NCBI GenBank assembly: GCA_934119955.1
Contig: CAKOSZ010000002.1
Location: 1 to 64,000 of the forward strand
Direction of reading: 5' to 3'
From: an uncultured Bacilli bacterium
GTDB lineage: Bacteria > Bacillota_I > Bacilli_A > RF39 > UBA660
Length of the DNA: 64,000 bases
Each line of letters opens with the position of its first letter. Positions within the stretch are counted from its first letter, which is position 1. The notes beneath the pieces were generated by a model. That model saw nothing but the letters and a program-made list of their open reading frames with translations, searched no databases and was not told the DNA's origin. Positions 1-7,142 of the stretch are shown piece after piece. The position numbers and the translations under genes are program-made.

Positions 1-93
1 TTTCCTGTTAAGAAAAGATAAATACAAATTACAATTTGTTGATTGAATTAGTTTGAAATACAACTAATCTTTTTATATGATAAAATTTATATT

Positions 94-118
94 AAAAAAA
101 CTAACTATTTCTAGTTAG
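94..118 (-). terminator. Rho-independent terminator after tRNA-Thr
   Basis: Read on the minus strand, CTAACTA and TAGTTAG form a perfect 7-bp stem around a GAAA loop, followed directly by seven T residues. It lies about 40 bases downstream of the tRNA-Thr CCA end, so it probably ends that transcript. A second, T-poor 8-bp hairpin (TACTCGAA/TTCGAGTA, 129-147) lies between it and the tRNA. Confidence 0.75.
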
Positions 119-156
119 CATTTATTATTACTCGAAAAGTTCGAGTATTAATCACC

Positions 157-230
157 TGGTGCCGAAAGTAAGAATTGAACTTACCGCTGATCCTTACCAA
201 GGACCTGTTTTACCACTAAACTATATCGGC
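157..230 (-). tRNA. tRNA-Thr (anticodon GGT)
   Basis: On the minus strand the segment folds as a cloverleaf. The acceptor arm is GCCGATA paired with TTTCGGC (one T-T mismatch), the anticodon stem GGTCC/GGATC encloses loop TTGGTAA with anticodon GGT, and the T arm is GTAAG/CTTAC around TTCAATT. An encoded CCA end occupies 157-159. Anticodon GGT reads the threonine codons ACC and ACU. The gene starts two bases beyond the stop of the 111-aa gene, so it may be processed from a spoIIGA-sigE-orf-tRNA transcript; no separate promoter was evident. Confidence 0.93.
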
Positions 231-231
231 A

Positions 232-567
232 TTATAAAAGTTTTAACTTTTCTTTTATTTTTTCTTTTTCATTTACTTTATCATAGTATTCTAAAATTCT
301 ATTTAGTTCTTGCTTAGCAAACTTAAATAATTTAGTATCACTTTTAGTAGTTCCTAAATACCAAATATCTTCAATAGTCATTTTTTTAATAACACTTAAA
401 ATGATATTATCATCTAAATCAATTGTAACAGGATTTCTTCTAATAAGTTCTAAAATAGCAAGTCTTGCTATTAGAAAGTTATTATCAAAACACTTGAAAA
501 CTACTTCTTCAACTGTTAAAAATCTTAATTTGTTTTCTAAAATAAAAGTTATTTTTTCAAGATTCAT
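232..567 (-). CDS. Small hypothetical protein (111 aa)
   Basis: This 111-residue protein is predicted soluble, mostly helical and rich in Ile, Leu, Lys and Glu, with a lysine/glutamate-rich C-terminus. I see no signal peptide, membrane segment or catalytic motif and do not recognise the family. The ATG at 567 is preceded by a GGTGG ribosome-binding site at good spacing. It lies 47 bases downstream of sigE on the same strand and only one base before the tRNA-Thr gene, so it is probably the last coding gene of the spoIIGA-sigE transcript. A sporulation role is possible from position alone. Confidence 0.6.
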   Translation of the reverse strand: MNLEKITFILENKLRFLTVEEVVFKCFDNNFLIARLAILELIRRNPVTIDLDDNIILSVIKKMTIEDIWYLGTTKSDTKLFKFAKQELNRILEYYDKVNEKEKIKEKLKLL

Positions 568-614
568 AATCCACCATCAATATTAGTTTATACATAAAAA
601 AAGATATTGTCAAT

Positions 615-1310
615 TTATTTAACAATATTTTTTAATTTTTTTATCACTTTTTTTTCAATTCTTGAAATATATGATTGACTAATACCTAAAATACTAGCAA
701 CTTCTTTTTGAGTTTTTTCAACTTCACCATTTAATCCATACCTTAAAGTAATAATTTCTTTATCTCTTCCTGATAATTTATCAATTTCATTTAACATAAG
801 GCGTCTATTTTCTGTATCTTCCAAAGGCTTAGTTACAATATCAGCCTCGGTTCCTAAAACATCTTCTAAGTGAAGTTCATTTCCATCAGCATCAAAACTT
901 AAAGATTCATCAAAACTAATTTCAGTTTTAATTCTTTTATTTTTTCTTAAATACATCAAGATTTCATTATCAATACAACGAGAAGCATAGGTTGCTAACT
1001 TAATATTTTTATCCATACTAAATGTTTTAACACCCTTCATCAAACCAATTGTTCCAATTGAAACCAAGTCTTCTAAATCAACCCCAGTGTTTTCATATTT
1101 CTTAGCCAAGAAAACAACTAATCTTAAATTGTGTTCAATTAACTTATCCCTTGCAAAGTTATCTCCATCAGCAGACATTACTAAATAATATTCCTCTTCT
1201 TCCTTAGTTAGGGGAGGAGGTAACTTATCTGTTGCTCCTACATAAAATAAACTTCCTCTTTTTTCTATAAAACAACTAATTAATCCTACTAAATTAAGTA
1301 TTCCTATCAT
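615..1310 (-). CDS. sigE: RNA polymerase sporulation sigma factor sigma-E precursor
   Basis: Sigma-E directs transcription in the mother cell early in endospore formation. The 231-residue protein has sigma region 2 (NLRLVVFLAKKYENTGVDLE, then ATYASRCIDNEILMYLRKN) and a C-terminal region 4 helix-turn-helix (QKEVASILGISQSYISRIEK), closely matching Bacillus SigE. A short hydrophobic pro-sequence (residues 1 to about 22) precedes FYVGATDKLPPPL, which aligns with the processing region YYIGGSEALPPPL of B. subtilis pro-sigma-E. The ATG overlaps the spoIIGA stop codon (ATGA), and its AGGAG site lies inside spoIIGA, so the two are translationally coupled. Sigma-K is a close relative, but adjacency to spoIIGA favours sigma-E. 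Confidence 0.93.
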   Translation of the reverse strand: MIGILNLVGLISCFIEKRGSLFYVGATDKLPPPLTKEEEEYYLVMSADGDNFARDKLIEHNLRLVVFLAKKYENTGVDLEDLVSIGTIGLMKGVKTFSMDKNIKLATYASRCIDNEILMYLRKNKRIKTEISFDESLSFDADGNELHLEDVLGTEADIVTKPLEDTENRRLMLNEIDKLSGRDKEIITLRYGLNGEVEKTQKEVASILGISQSYISRIEKKVIKKLKNIVK

Positions 1311-2068
1311 AATTCTCCTTTCATACTATTATGTAAAATACAATCAATACCATCAATTCTAAAATTATCATTGGAAAGTCCTATTAAGTAATTATTAAAT
1401 TCTTTTTTATCAACAAATAATTTATCTACTTTTAAACATTTAATTACACCTACATTATTTAAACTCTCATACGGAGTATAAATAATACTAGTATCATCAT
1501 ATTTAATATTTAATTTAACAAGTATTATTTTTCTTTTCTTGTATGGATCAAATAAATTGTTACCAGTATCCAAGTAACCATTTAAATGATATAACTTATT
1601 TTTATATAAAATATCTACTTTATGGTAATTACTATAATTATTTCTAAGATTTTTAGTTTGAGATAAATAAATAAAAATAATAATAGGACTTATAATTAAT
1701 AAAATTAAGTAATTTAAACTACTATTTAATGTCAAAATATTTTTAAATGAGTTATTAAGTAAATAAATACCACCTCCTAAAATAATACTAACTAAGTAAA
1801 AATATAATAAATTATTAAAAGTATATTTAAGGTTTTTAAATGAAAAAGTAATAATACAAATTAAAATACTAATAATTAATTTATATAATATTAATAAAGA
1901 AGAATTAAGTTTTAAAAATAATAAAAAGAAAGTTAAACTACCAAATAAACTACCAAATATTATTCTTTTAAACTTAATGTTTCTTTTTAATAAAAGAGAT
2001 ACACATAAAAGGATTAGAAAATCAAACCATATATTAATAATAAAGATTACATCAAGATATAGTTTCAT
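1307..2068 (-). CDS. spoIIGA: Sigma-E processing peptidase SpoIIGA
   Basis: SpoIIGA is the membrane aspartyl protease that removes the pro-sequence of sigma-E after a signal from the forespore. The 253-residue protein has about five hydrophobic N-terminal segments (residues 1-137) and a soluble C-terminal domain with GYLDTGNNLFDP at about 164-175. The Asp in the DTGN motif (about residue 167) corresponds to the catalytic aspartate of this family. The gene is directly upstream of sigE with a 4-base overlap, the classic spoIIG operon order. An AGGTG ribosome-binding site precedes the ATG. A Spo0A-box-like TCGACA lies about 43 bases upstream of the start. Confidence 0.93.
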   Translation of the reverse strand: MKLYLDVIFIINIWFDFLILLCVSLLLKRNIKFKRIIFGSLFGSLTFFLLFLKLNSSLLILYKLIISILICIITFSFKNLKYTFNNLLYFYLVSIILGGGIYLLNNSFKNILTLNSSLNYLILLIISPIIIFIYLSQTKNLRNNYSNYHKVDILYKNKLYHLNGYLDTGNNLFDPYKKRKIILVKLNIKYDDTSIIYTPYESLNNVGVIKCLKVDKLFVDKKEFNNYLIGLSNDNFRIDGIDCILHNSMKGEL

Positions 2069-2078
2069 TTTATCACCT

Positions 2079-2116
2079 ATTATAGTGTAACTTAATGTTA
2101 TTAAAAAAAATGTCGA
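2079..2116 (-). promoter_or_regulatory. Candidate Spo0A-controlled promoter of spoIIGA-sigE
   Basis: On the minus strand a TCGACA word (2111-2116) matches the core of a Spo0A box (TTCGACAAA, the complement of TTTGTCGAA). It is followed 26 bases later by TATAAT (2079-2084). The known spoIIG promoter of Bacillus is a Spo0A-activated sigma-A promoter, so the placement is suggestive. One problem is that TATAAT sits almost on the AGGTG ribosome-binding site, so the true -10 may instead be TACACT just upstream. There is only one box and no clean -35. Confidence 0.35.
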
Positions 2117-2288
2117 TTTTAAGAAAAGAATATAAAAAAAGAAAACTATTTTTGGTTTTCTTAATTAGTTAAAATATTAATTATTAAATTTATTATTTTT
2201 TGAAATTTTTGCATATTTGGCTATATCATTAGTAATAATATTGAAATAACTATTATTATACATTAATTTAAATCCTCAAAACTAAAAT

Positions 2289-2614
2289 ATGACAATTTCA
2301 AGAGAATATTTAGAAAATTTAAATATTACTTATTAACCAGATTCTTTTTATACTGATAGTGTTTTTGAGGATAAAAAAATAAAAATATCTTTATTAAACA
2401 AAATAATTGAATAGCCATCATATTAATTATTATTGGTTTACCACTTAGTTATTTCTTAACAGTTTCTTATTTAAAGTAGCAATTGCTGATCATTATGATT
2501 TTAGTGCATATATAACTTTAAAACCATTTTATAACATCTTACTTAGTATCCTTATTCTTGACCAGAAAAATTACTAAGATTGATATGGTATTTAGTTTAA
2601 AATTTAATGAATAA
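2289..2614 (+). pseudogene. Decayed FtsX-type ABC transporter permease fragment
   Basis: This is the only coding-like content in the 621-base gap between spoIIGA and the next gene. Joining reading frames gives an apparent protein tail: a hydrophobic stretch IAIILIIIGLPLSYFLTVSY, then ADHYDFSAYITLKPFYNILL, then LTRKITKIDMVFSLKFNE before a stop. The order of membrane helix, extracytoplasmic loop, membrane helix and basic KID...LK.NE tail resembles the C-terminus of FtsX/MacB-type permeases. At least two frameshifts and several in-frame stops break it, and no intact N-terminus or ATPase partner is nearby. Identification is by pattern only. Confidence 0.4.
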
Positions 2615-2616
2615 AA

Positions 2617-2696
2617 AAATGACTGAATTAATTTGAACTGAACCCCGTTTCTTGGACATAAGAGAAACGAGGTTCATATCATTTTTCAGTCATTTT
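2617..2696. terminator. Large nested hairpin, probable bidirectional terminator
   Basis: An outer 12-bp stem (AAAATGACTGAA at 2617-2628 with TTCAGTCATTTT at 2685-2696) encloses an inner 13-bp stem (2640-2652 with 2663-2675, one mismatch) and a 10-base loop. On the minus strand the outer stem overlaps the stop codon of the LTA-synthase-like gene and runs into seven T residues, so it probably terminates that gene. The inner arm (ACCCCGTTTCTTGGACA) is also reminiscent of insertion-sequence ends, so a small mobile-element remnant is an alternative. Confidence 0.6.
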
Positions 2697-4654
2697 AAAT
2701 TAGTATAAAGATAATTAAAATAATTATGTTGAATAGCAAGGTTACTATATTTAATTTTATTATTAACACTTTCATTTATTTTAATTATTTCATTTATTGT
2801 ATATTCTTTATTAGTATAATAAGTTATATTATCATTACTAGCATTATAGAAGGCTATTTCATTTTTCCAAGAACCATCAGCAAATACAGTTATACTTTGA
2901 TAATCACTAGAAAATAAATCTTGACCAGTAGAGTATCTAGTATCATAATCTAAATTAAATAAATTAGCAATTGTAGGAAGTAAATTAACATAACTTGTAT
3001 ATTCTGTATAAGTAGTTGCTTCTAAATCATTTGACCAAATAACCATGGGAACTCTTTCATTTTCATATTTTTCTTCTATACTATATGAAAGGGCATCTTC
3101 TAAAATATTATTAGCAAGTCCATATGGATAATGATCACCATATAAAACAATAACTGTATCATCAAGTTTTCCTTGATCTTCTAATCCCTTTAAAAGAACA
3201 CCTAAACCATCATCTAATACTTTTAATTTAGACATATATCTTTTTAATTTAATATTATAATCACTATATTTTTCACTTTCAAATAAATATAAATATTTAT
3301 CACCATAAGTACTACTACCATATGGTTGATGAGAAGTAACAGTTGTTAACCAAGTCATGAACTTATCTTTTTCCTTGTAGTTTTTCAAAATATTTACAAC
3401 TTGTTTCATAAAATCCTCATCACTGGCCCATTCTTCATCTTTGGTATTATAAGTAAGTTTTAAATCATCAACATCGAAATATTTGCCTGATCCCATATTA
3501 GTATGTATTTCTCTTCTTTGATAATATTTTTCTGTGTAATCATGCATACTAGTAGTTTTATAACCTTTATTATTAAATAAATTAAAAATACTATACGGAT
3601 AAATATTATTACTATAAGTATTAGCAGTACATTTATTATAAATAGAATATAATCCAATCATTCCACTTAATTCATTATTACCAGTTGCACAAGAATTTCT
3701 AGGTGAATAATTATTTTTAAAATAATAACCACTACTTAATAATTTATAAAAATTAGGATACATTTCTTCATTTATAAAAATATCATTAACACTTTCCATC
3801 ATAATAACTATTAAATTCTTATCTTCAAATAAACCTGTATAACTATTTTTACCAGTTTTAGTATTATTAATAAAATATTCATTTAAATAATTTAAAGTTA
3901 AATTCTCTTCCTTTTTAATTAATTCTTGCCATTTTTGATCACTTGGATTATTATTATTATTTGGTTTATTATTATCTATTATTTCACTATCATCATGTAC
4001 AAATGAATTCTTAATATCTAGTACAAAAAACATAGTACTACCAAATTCTCTAATTGCAAGACTAGGATTACTAGCACTTTTAAATAATTCTTTATTACTA
4101 ATAATTTGTAGTTTATTTTGAAATATATTAGTACTTATAGTAACATTATATAAGAATCCAAATACAAGTAAAAAACTTATTAAGGATAAAGACTTTTCTA
4201 ATTTATTAAAATTATTATCAACATTAATCTTAATTATTTTTCTTTCTTGTAATTTATAAAAAACTATTAAAAGAATAAAAGGAAATAATAAAAAGTAATA
4301 ATACCAATAAAAACTTTTAATAAAATCTATTATATAACTTGTAACAGCACCTACTTGACTAGTAACATTAAAAGATATATATACTCCTAAAAAGTTATTA
4401 AAACCTACTTGTAAAATACTATAAAAACTTATTATAAAAATAATTAATAAATTTAGTTTTTTACAAGTTTTATTTTTTAAATATAATTCTATATAACTAA
4501 TAATTAAACTTATAATAATAGTTGAAAATAAAATTCTAATTACAGATACATTAAATAGATTTTGATTATTTACTAATTTAAATATTATTTCAATTAGAAA
4601 AATACTAGTAGTTAAAATAATTATATTATATAAATATTTACTTATTTTTTTCAA
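2690..4654 (-). CDS. LTA synthase family membrane sulfatase-fold protein
   Basis: Members of the LtaS/alkaline-phosphatase superfamily transfer glycerol-phosphate or related groups to envelope polymers outside the membrane. The protein of about 654 residues has roughly five N-terminal membrane segments, an Asn-rich linker (about 225-245) and an extracellular sulfatase-fold domain. The metal site shows in LIVIMMESVND, the presumed nucleophile Thr lies in SCATGNNELSG (about residue 328), and LYGDHYPYG and SMHDY supply other family motifs. The start is uncertain: a TTG at 4654 has an AGAGAAG site at 8-base spacing, while a GTG at 4663 abuts the same site. Which polymer it acts on cannot be told from sequence. 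It is transcribed alone. Confidence 0.8.
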   Translation of the reverse strand: MKKISKYLYNIIILTTSIFLIEIIFKLVNNQNLFNVSVIRILFSTIIISLIISYIELYLKNKTCKKLNLLIIFIISFYSILQVGFNNFLGVYISFNVTSQVGAVTSYIIDFIKSFYWYYYFLLFPFILLIVFYKLQERKIIKINVDNNFNKLEKSLSLISFLLVFGFLYNVTISTNIFQNKLQIISNKELFKSASNPSLAIREFGSTMFFVLDIKNSFVHDDSEIIDNNKPNNNNNPSDQKWQELIKKEENLTLNYLNEYFINNTKTGKNSYTGLFEDKNLIVIMMESVNDIFINEEMYPNFYKLLSSGYYFKNNYSPRNSCATGNNELSGMIGLYSIYNKCTANTYSNNIYPYSIFNLFNNKGYKTTSMHDYTEKYYQRREIHTNMGSGKYFDVDDLKLTYNTKDEEWASDEDFMKQVVNILKNYKEKDKFMTWLTTVTSHQPYGSSTYGDKYLYLFESEKYSDYNIKLKRYMSKLKVLDDGLGVLLKGLEDQGKLDDTVIVLYGDHYPYGLANNILEDALSYSIEEKYENERVPMVIWSNDLEATTYTEYTSYVNLLPTIANLFNLDYDTRYSTGQDLFSSDYQSITVFADGSWKNEIAFYNASNDNITYYTNKEYTINEIIKINESVNNKIKYSNLAIQHNYFNYLYTNLK

Positions 4655-4697
4655 AATTAACACTTCTCTTTCTTTAAATATTTTATCATATATTATC

Positions 4698-4726
4698 TTG
4701 TTTGTAAATTTTAGTTGTGATATACT
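4698..4726 (+). promoter_or_regulatory. Sigma-A-type promoter of the J-domain gene
   Basis: TTGTTT (4698-4703) and TATACT (4721-4726) are separated by 17 bases, with an extended -10 TG immediately upstream (TGATATACT). The TATACT lies 17 bases before the ATG at 4744, and GTAAGGTGA provides a ribosome-binding site. Confidence 0.65.
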
Positions 4727-4743
4727 TATAGTAAGGTGAATTT

Positions 4744-5955
4744 ATGAATGATTTAGAAAAAATAAGAGAAGCAATTGAATTTTTGGGATTAAGTGAAGAT
4801 TTTACATTAGAAGAAGTAAGAAAAATTAAAGGGTTTTATGCTAAAAAATACCATCCTGATAATCATGGTGAAACATTAGAAGAAAAAGAACAATTAGATG
4901 ATAAGTTAGGTATAATTTTTGGACATTGTAGCACTCTTATGAGTTATGCTAAATTGCATAAAATGGAAATAGATGAAAAGTTTAAAAATGAAGGGAGCGA
5001 ATTTAGAAAAAAAATTGTTAGTGATAAATTAAAATATAAGCAAGAAAGTGTAACTCAGTTAGTTAATAAATATATGATTTCATTAAATAATATTGTAGGT
5101 TTTGCTGAGTTAAGAAAGTTAAGAAGAGAATATGAAATTGAATTAAATAAAGTATTAGATAATCTTAAAAAAGCCGAAGATTTTAATTTAGAAGTTAAGA
5201 AAAAAAGTTGGGCCAGGGCTTTTAAATATAAATTTGATAAGACATGGAGTAGCAAAGACAATATGGAAGAAACCGTAAGAAAAACAAAAACATTTTTAAC
5301 TATTTTAGAATTAATTCAAAATGCCAAAAAAGATAATATAGATAGTTTAATTAGTAAACTTGGTTATGTTGAATTTAATGATTATGAACATGATGTAGAT
5401 ATCATTAAAAATGTTATGAATGAATTTACCTTATATATTAATATTGAAACTGGTTCTTATGCTTTTGTTGATAGAATTGATAAAGATGATGTTTATTATC
5501 GTAAGCAATTAAGTGATGAATTAACAAAAGGAAGTACTAAAAAATTTTTACAACTTCATATTAGTTTAGAGGAATTTTTAAGGAAAGCAGTTTATGTAGG
5601 AAACAGGGAGGTTGCTCTTTATAAAGTAACAACGAATGGGAAAGAGTTTATAAGAGGTGACTCTAATGATGCTATTATTGGTCGTTATTTATATTATGAG
5701 TATGATAGTGAATTAATGTTAATGTATAAACAAAGTGAACCTTTTGAAAATTTTATTTTTTGTGCTACTCCTAGAAGTCCTAATATAAATGTTAGATATC
5801 AATTTGAATTTGCAAATCTTCCTAAAAAGGAAGAACCAGAAAATGGAAAATACCGTGATAGACAAGTTGTTTATGATAAGTTAATTACTCAAATTAAAAA
5901 TAATAAATTAAGAAGAGAAAAAACAGAAAATATGGGTTCTTCGATAAAAAGATAA
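4744..5955 (+). CDS. J-domain-containing protein of unknown function (403 aa)
   Basis: The N-terminus resembles a DnaJ J-domain: helices around residues 4-35 lead to the invariant HPD tripeptide (residues 37-39, KKYHPDNHG), followed by an acidic helix. The J-domain stimulates Hsp70 ATPase activity, so this may be a specialised DnaK co-chaperone. No Gly/Phe linker or CxxCxGxG zinc repeats follow. Instead there is a long charged helical section (about 90-190) and a C-terminal mixed domain I do not recognise. No membrane segment or signal peptide is visible. It is a single-gene unit with its own promoter and a terminator at its stop. The J-domain call is fairly secure, the function unknown. Confidence 0.7.
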   Translation: MNDLEKIREAIEFLGLSEDFTLEEVRKIKGFYAKKYHPDNHGETLEEKEQLDDKLGIIFGHCSTLMSYAKLHKMEIDEKFKNEGSEFRKKIVSDKLKYKQESVTQLVNKYMISLNNIVGFAELRKLRREYEIELNKVLDNLKKAEDFNLEVKKKSWARAFKYKFDKTWSSKDNMEETVRKTKTFLTILELIQNAKKDNIDSLISKLGYVEFNDYEHDVDIIKNVMNEFTLYINIETGSYAFVDRIDKDDVYYRKQLSDELTKGSTKKFLQLHISLEEFLRKAVYVGNREVALYKVTTNGKEFIRGDSNDAIIGRYLYYEYDSELMLMYKQSEPFENFIFCATPRSPNINVRYQFEFANLPKKEEPENGKYRDRQVVYDKLITQIKNNKLRREKTENMGSSIKR

Positions 5956-5980
5956 GATCTAGTAAGGGCTAGATCTTTTT
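5954..5980. terminator. Bidirectional terminator between convergent genes
   Basis: AAGATCTAG (5954-5962) and CTAGATCTT (5969-5977) form a perfect 9-bp stem with a 6-base loop, followed on the plus strand by further T residues. It overlaps the stop codons of the converging J-domain and Lgt-like genes and can serve both. Confidence 0.8.
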
Positions 5981-6636
5981 AATTTTAAATAAAATAAAGA
6001 AATTAAAACTAGGATGATACTAATAATTTGATTAATTGTAATTAATTTTTCTAAATGATTATATCTTAAAAAATCTAAGGAAAATTTAAAAGATGCAGAT
6101 ATAAGTATGGTAATTGGAATAATATTTTTTTCATTTTTTAACTTATTACAAATTACAAATATAATAATAAAAATAATTGCTTCTAAAAGTTGAATAGGAA
6201 ATAATGGAATATTTAAAGTATCAATATAAGTTACTGAAATTATATTAGCAGGTATTCCATAACAACACCCTGATAAAAAACAAGCAATTTTAGATATACC
6301 ATATATTAAAGGAAGTGATATAACTTGATATTTAAGTAAATATCCTTTTAAAAAAAGTGTTTTTTCAAATATTATGGAACTTAATACCATTCCCGTTAAG
6401 CCACCATAAGATGATAAACCAGCAAATAAAAAATTCCAAGATTTAGTCGTTATCATGGTAAAAGTTTTTCCTAAAAATAAAATTAATAACATATTAAGAA
6501 TAATATATAAAGTTGTATTAATTTTTATTTTTTCTTTTTTTAAAGAGTAAATAACATATAATAATCCAAGAAAAATTGCAATTAGAATAATAATTATATA
6601 AATTGGAAAGTTAAATTTAGGAATATTTATATTCAT
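5959..6636 (-). CDS. Prolipoprotein diacylglyceryl transferase (Lgt)-like membrane protein
   Basis: Lgt transfers a diacylglyceryl group from phosphatidylglycerol to the lipobox cysteine of prolipoproteins. This protein of about 225 residues has six to seven hydrophobic segments. It contains the family motif region YGGLTG and then KIACFLSGCCYG, equivalent to R-x-GCFLNGCC/DYG of Lgt, although the usual Arg there is Lys. It is slightly shorter than typical Lgt (about 260-280), so it may be a diverged relative rather than the housekeeping enzyme. I chose the ATG at 6636 because GTG at 6660 overlaps the upstream zinc-ribbon gene and the GTGGG at proper distance favours the later start. It is probably co-transcribed with that gene. 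Confidence 0.7.
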   Translation of the reverse strand: MNINIPKFNFPIYIIIILIAIFLGLLYVIYSLKKEKIKINTTLYIILNMLLILFLGKTFTMITTKSWNFLFAGLSSYGGLTGMVLSSIIFEKTLFLKGYLLKYQVISLPLIYGISKIACFLSGCCYGIPANIISVTYIDTLNIPLFPIQLLEAIIFIIIFVICNKLKNEKNIIPITILISASFKFSLDFLRYNHLEKLITINQIISIILVLISLFYLKLKRSSPY

Positions 6637-6640
6637 TATA

Positions 6641-7063
6641 TTACCCACAACCATTAACACAAGTTATAGTAAAGTAGAGAAATAATCCAATTATAAAAAT
6701 TATTACTAAAACAGCAATTGATATATAAATACCTAAACAAATATCAACTTTTTTCGATTTAGAATATTTTAATTTAGCAATAATAGCAATTACTGCTCCT
6801 ATAACATAAAAGAAAATTGGTAAGTAAGTGATAAAACTAGATTTAAGTCTAGGTTTTTTATTAAAGTACCAAGTAATGGGAAAACTTATAAAAAATATTA
6901 GATAGGCTAGAAAACATAAAATTCCTGCTTTTTTTTCATCTTTTTTTGTTTTTTCAATACTTTCTTGTTTATTAATTGTAACTTGTTCATTAATTAAAAA
7001 ACCACAATTAGGACAAAACTTATCAGTTTCACTTATATTATTACCACAATTTTTACAAAGCAT
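6641..7063 (-). CDS. Zinc-ribbon membrane protein (140 aa)
   Basis: The N-terminus carries a zinc ribbon with two CxxC knuckles, CKNCG and CPNCG (residues 3-21), as in the zinc_ribbon_2 family. A charged linker (about 28-45) is followed by three hydrophobic segments (about 48-67, 76-96 and 110-132). The protein ends TCVNGCG, adding two terminal cysteines. Such zinc-ribbon membrane proteins are common in gut Firmicutes and their function is unknown. An AGGAGG-like site precedes the ATG at 7063. It is followed directly by the Lgt-like gene. Confidence 0.7.
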   Translation of the reverse strand: MLCKNCGNNISETDKFCPNCGFLINEQVTINKQESIEKTKKDEKKAGILCFLAYLIFFISFPITWYFNKKPRLKSSFITYLPIFFYVIGAVIAIIAKLKYSKSKKVDICLGIYISIAVLVIIFIIGLFLYFTITCVNGCG

Positions 7064-7115
7064 TTTTACCTCCTATTTTTCTAATAAAAGTATAACATAT
7101 AATACTTTGCCTAGC

Positions 7116-7142
7116 AATAAAAAAAAGAACTAAGAGTTCCTT
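7116..7142 (-). terminator. Rho-independent terminator of rnj
   Basis: On the minus strand AAGGAACT and AGTTCTTT pair (one G-U) around a 3-base loop, followed by a run of eight T residues. The stem overlaps the last codons and the stop of the ribonuclease J gene. Confidence 0.8.

Noticed and set aside
129..147. 8-bp hairpin TACTCGAA/TTCGAGTA as the tRNA terminator
   Set aside because: It has no T run on the minus strand; the hairpin at 94-118 fits better.
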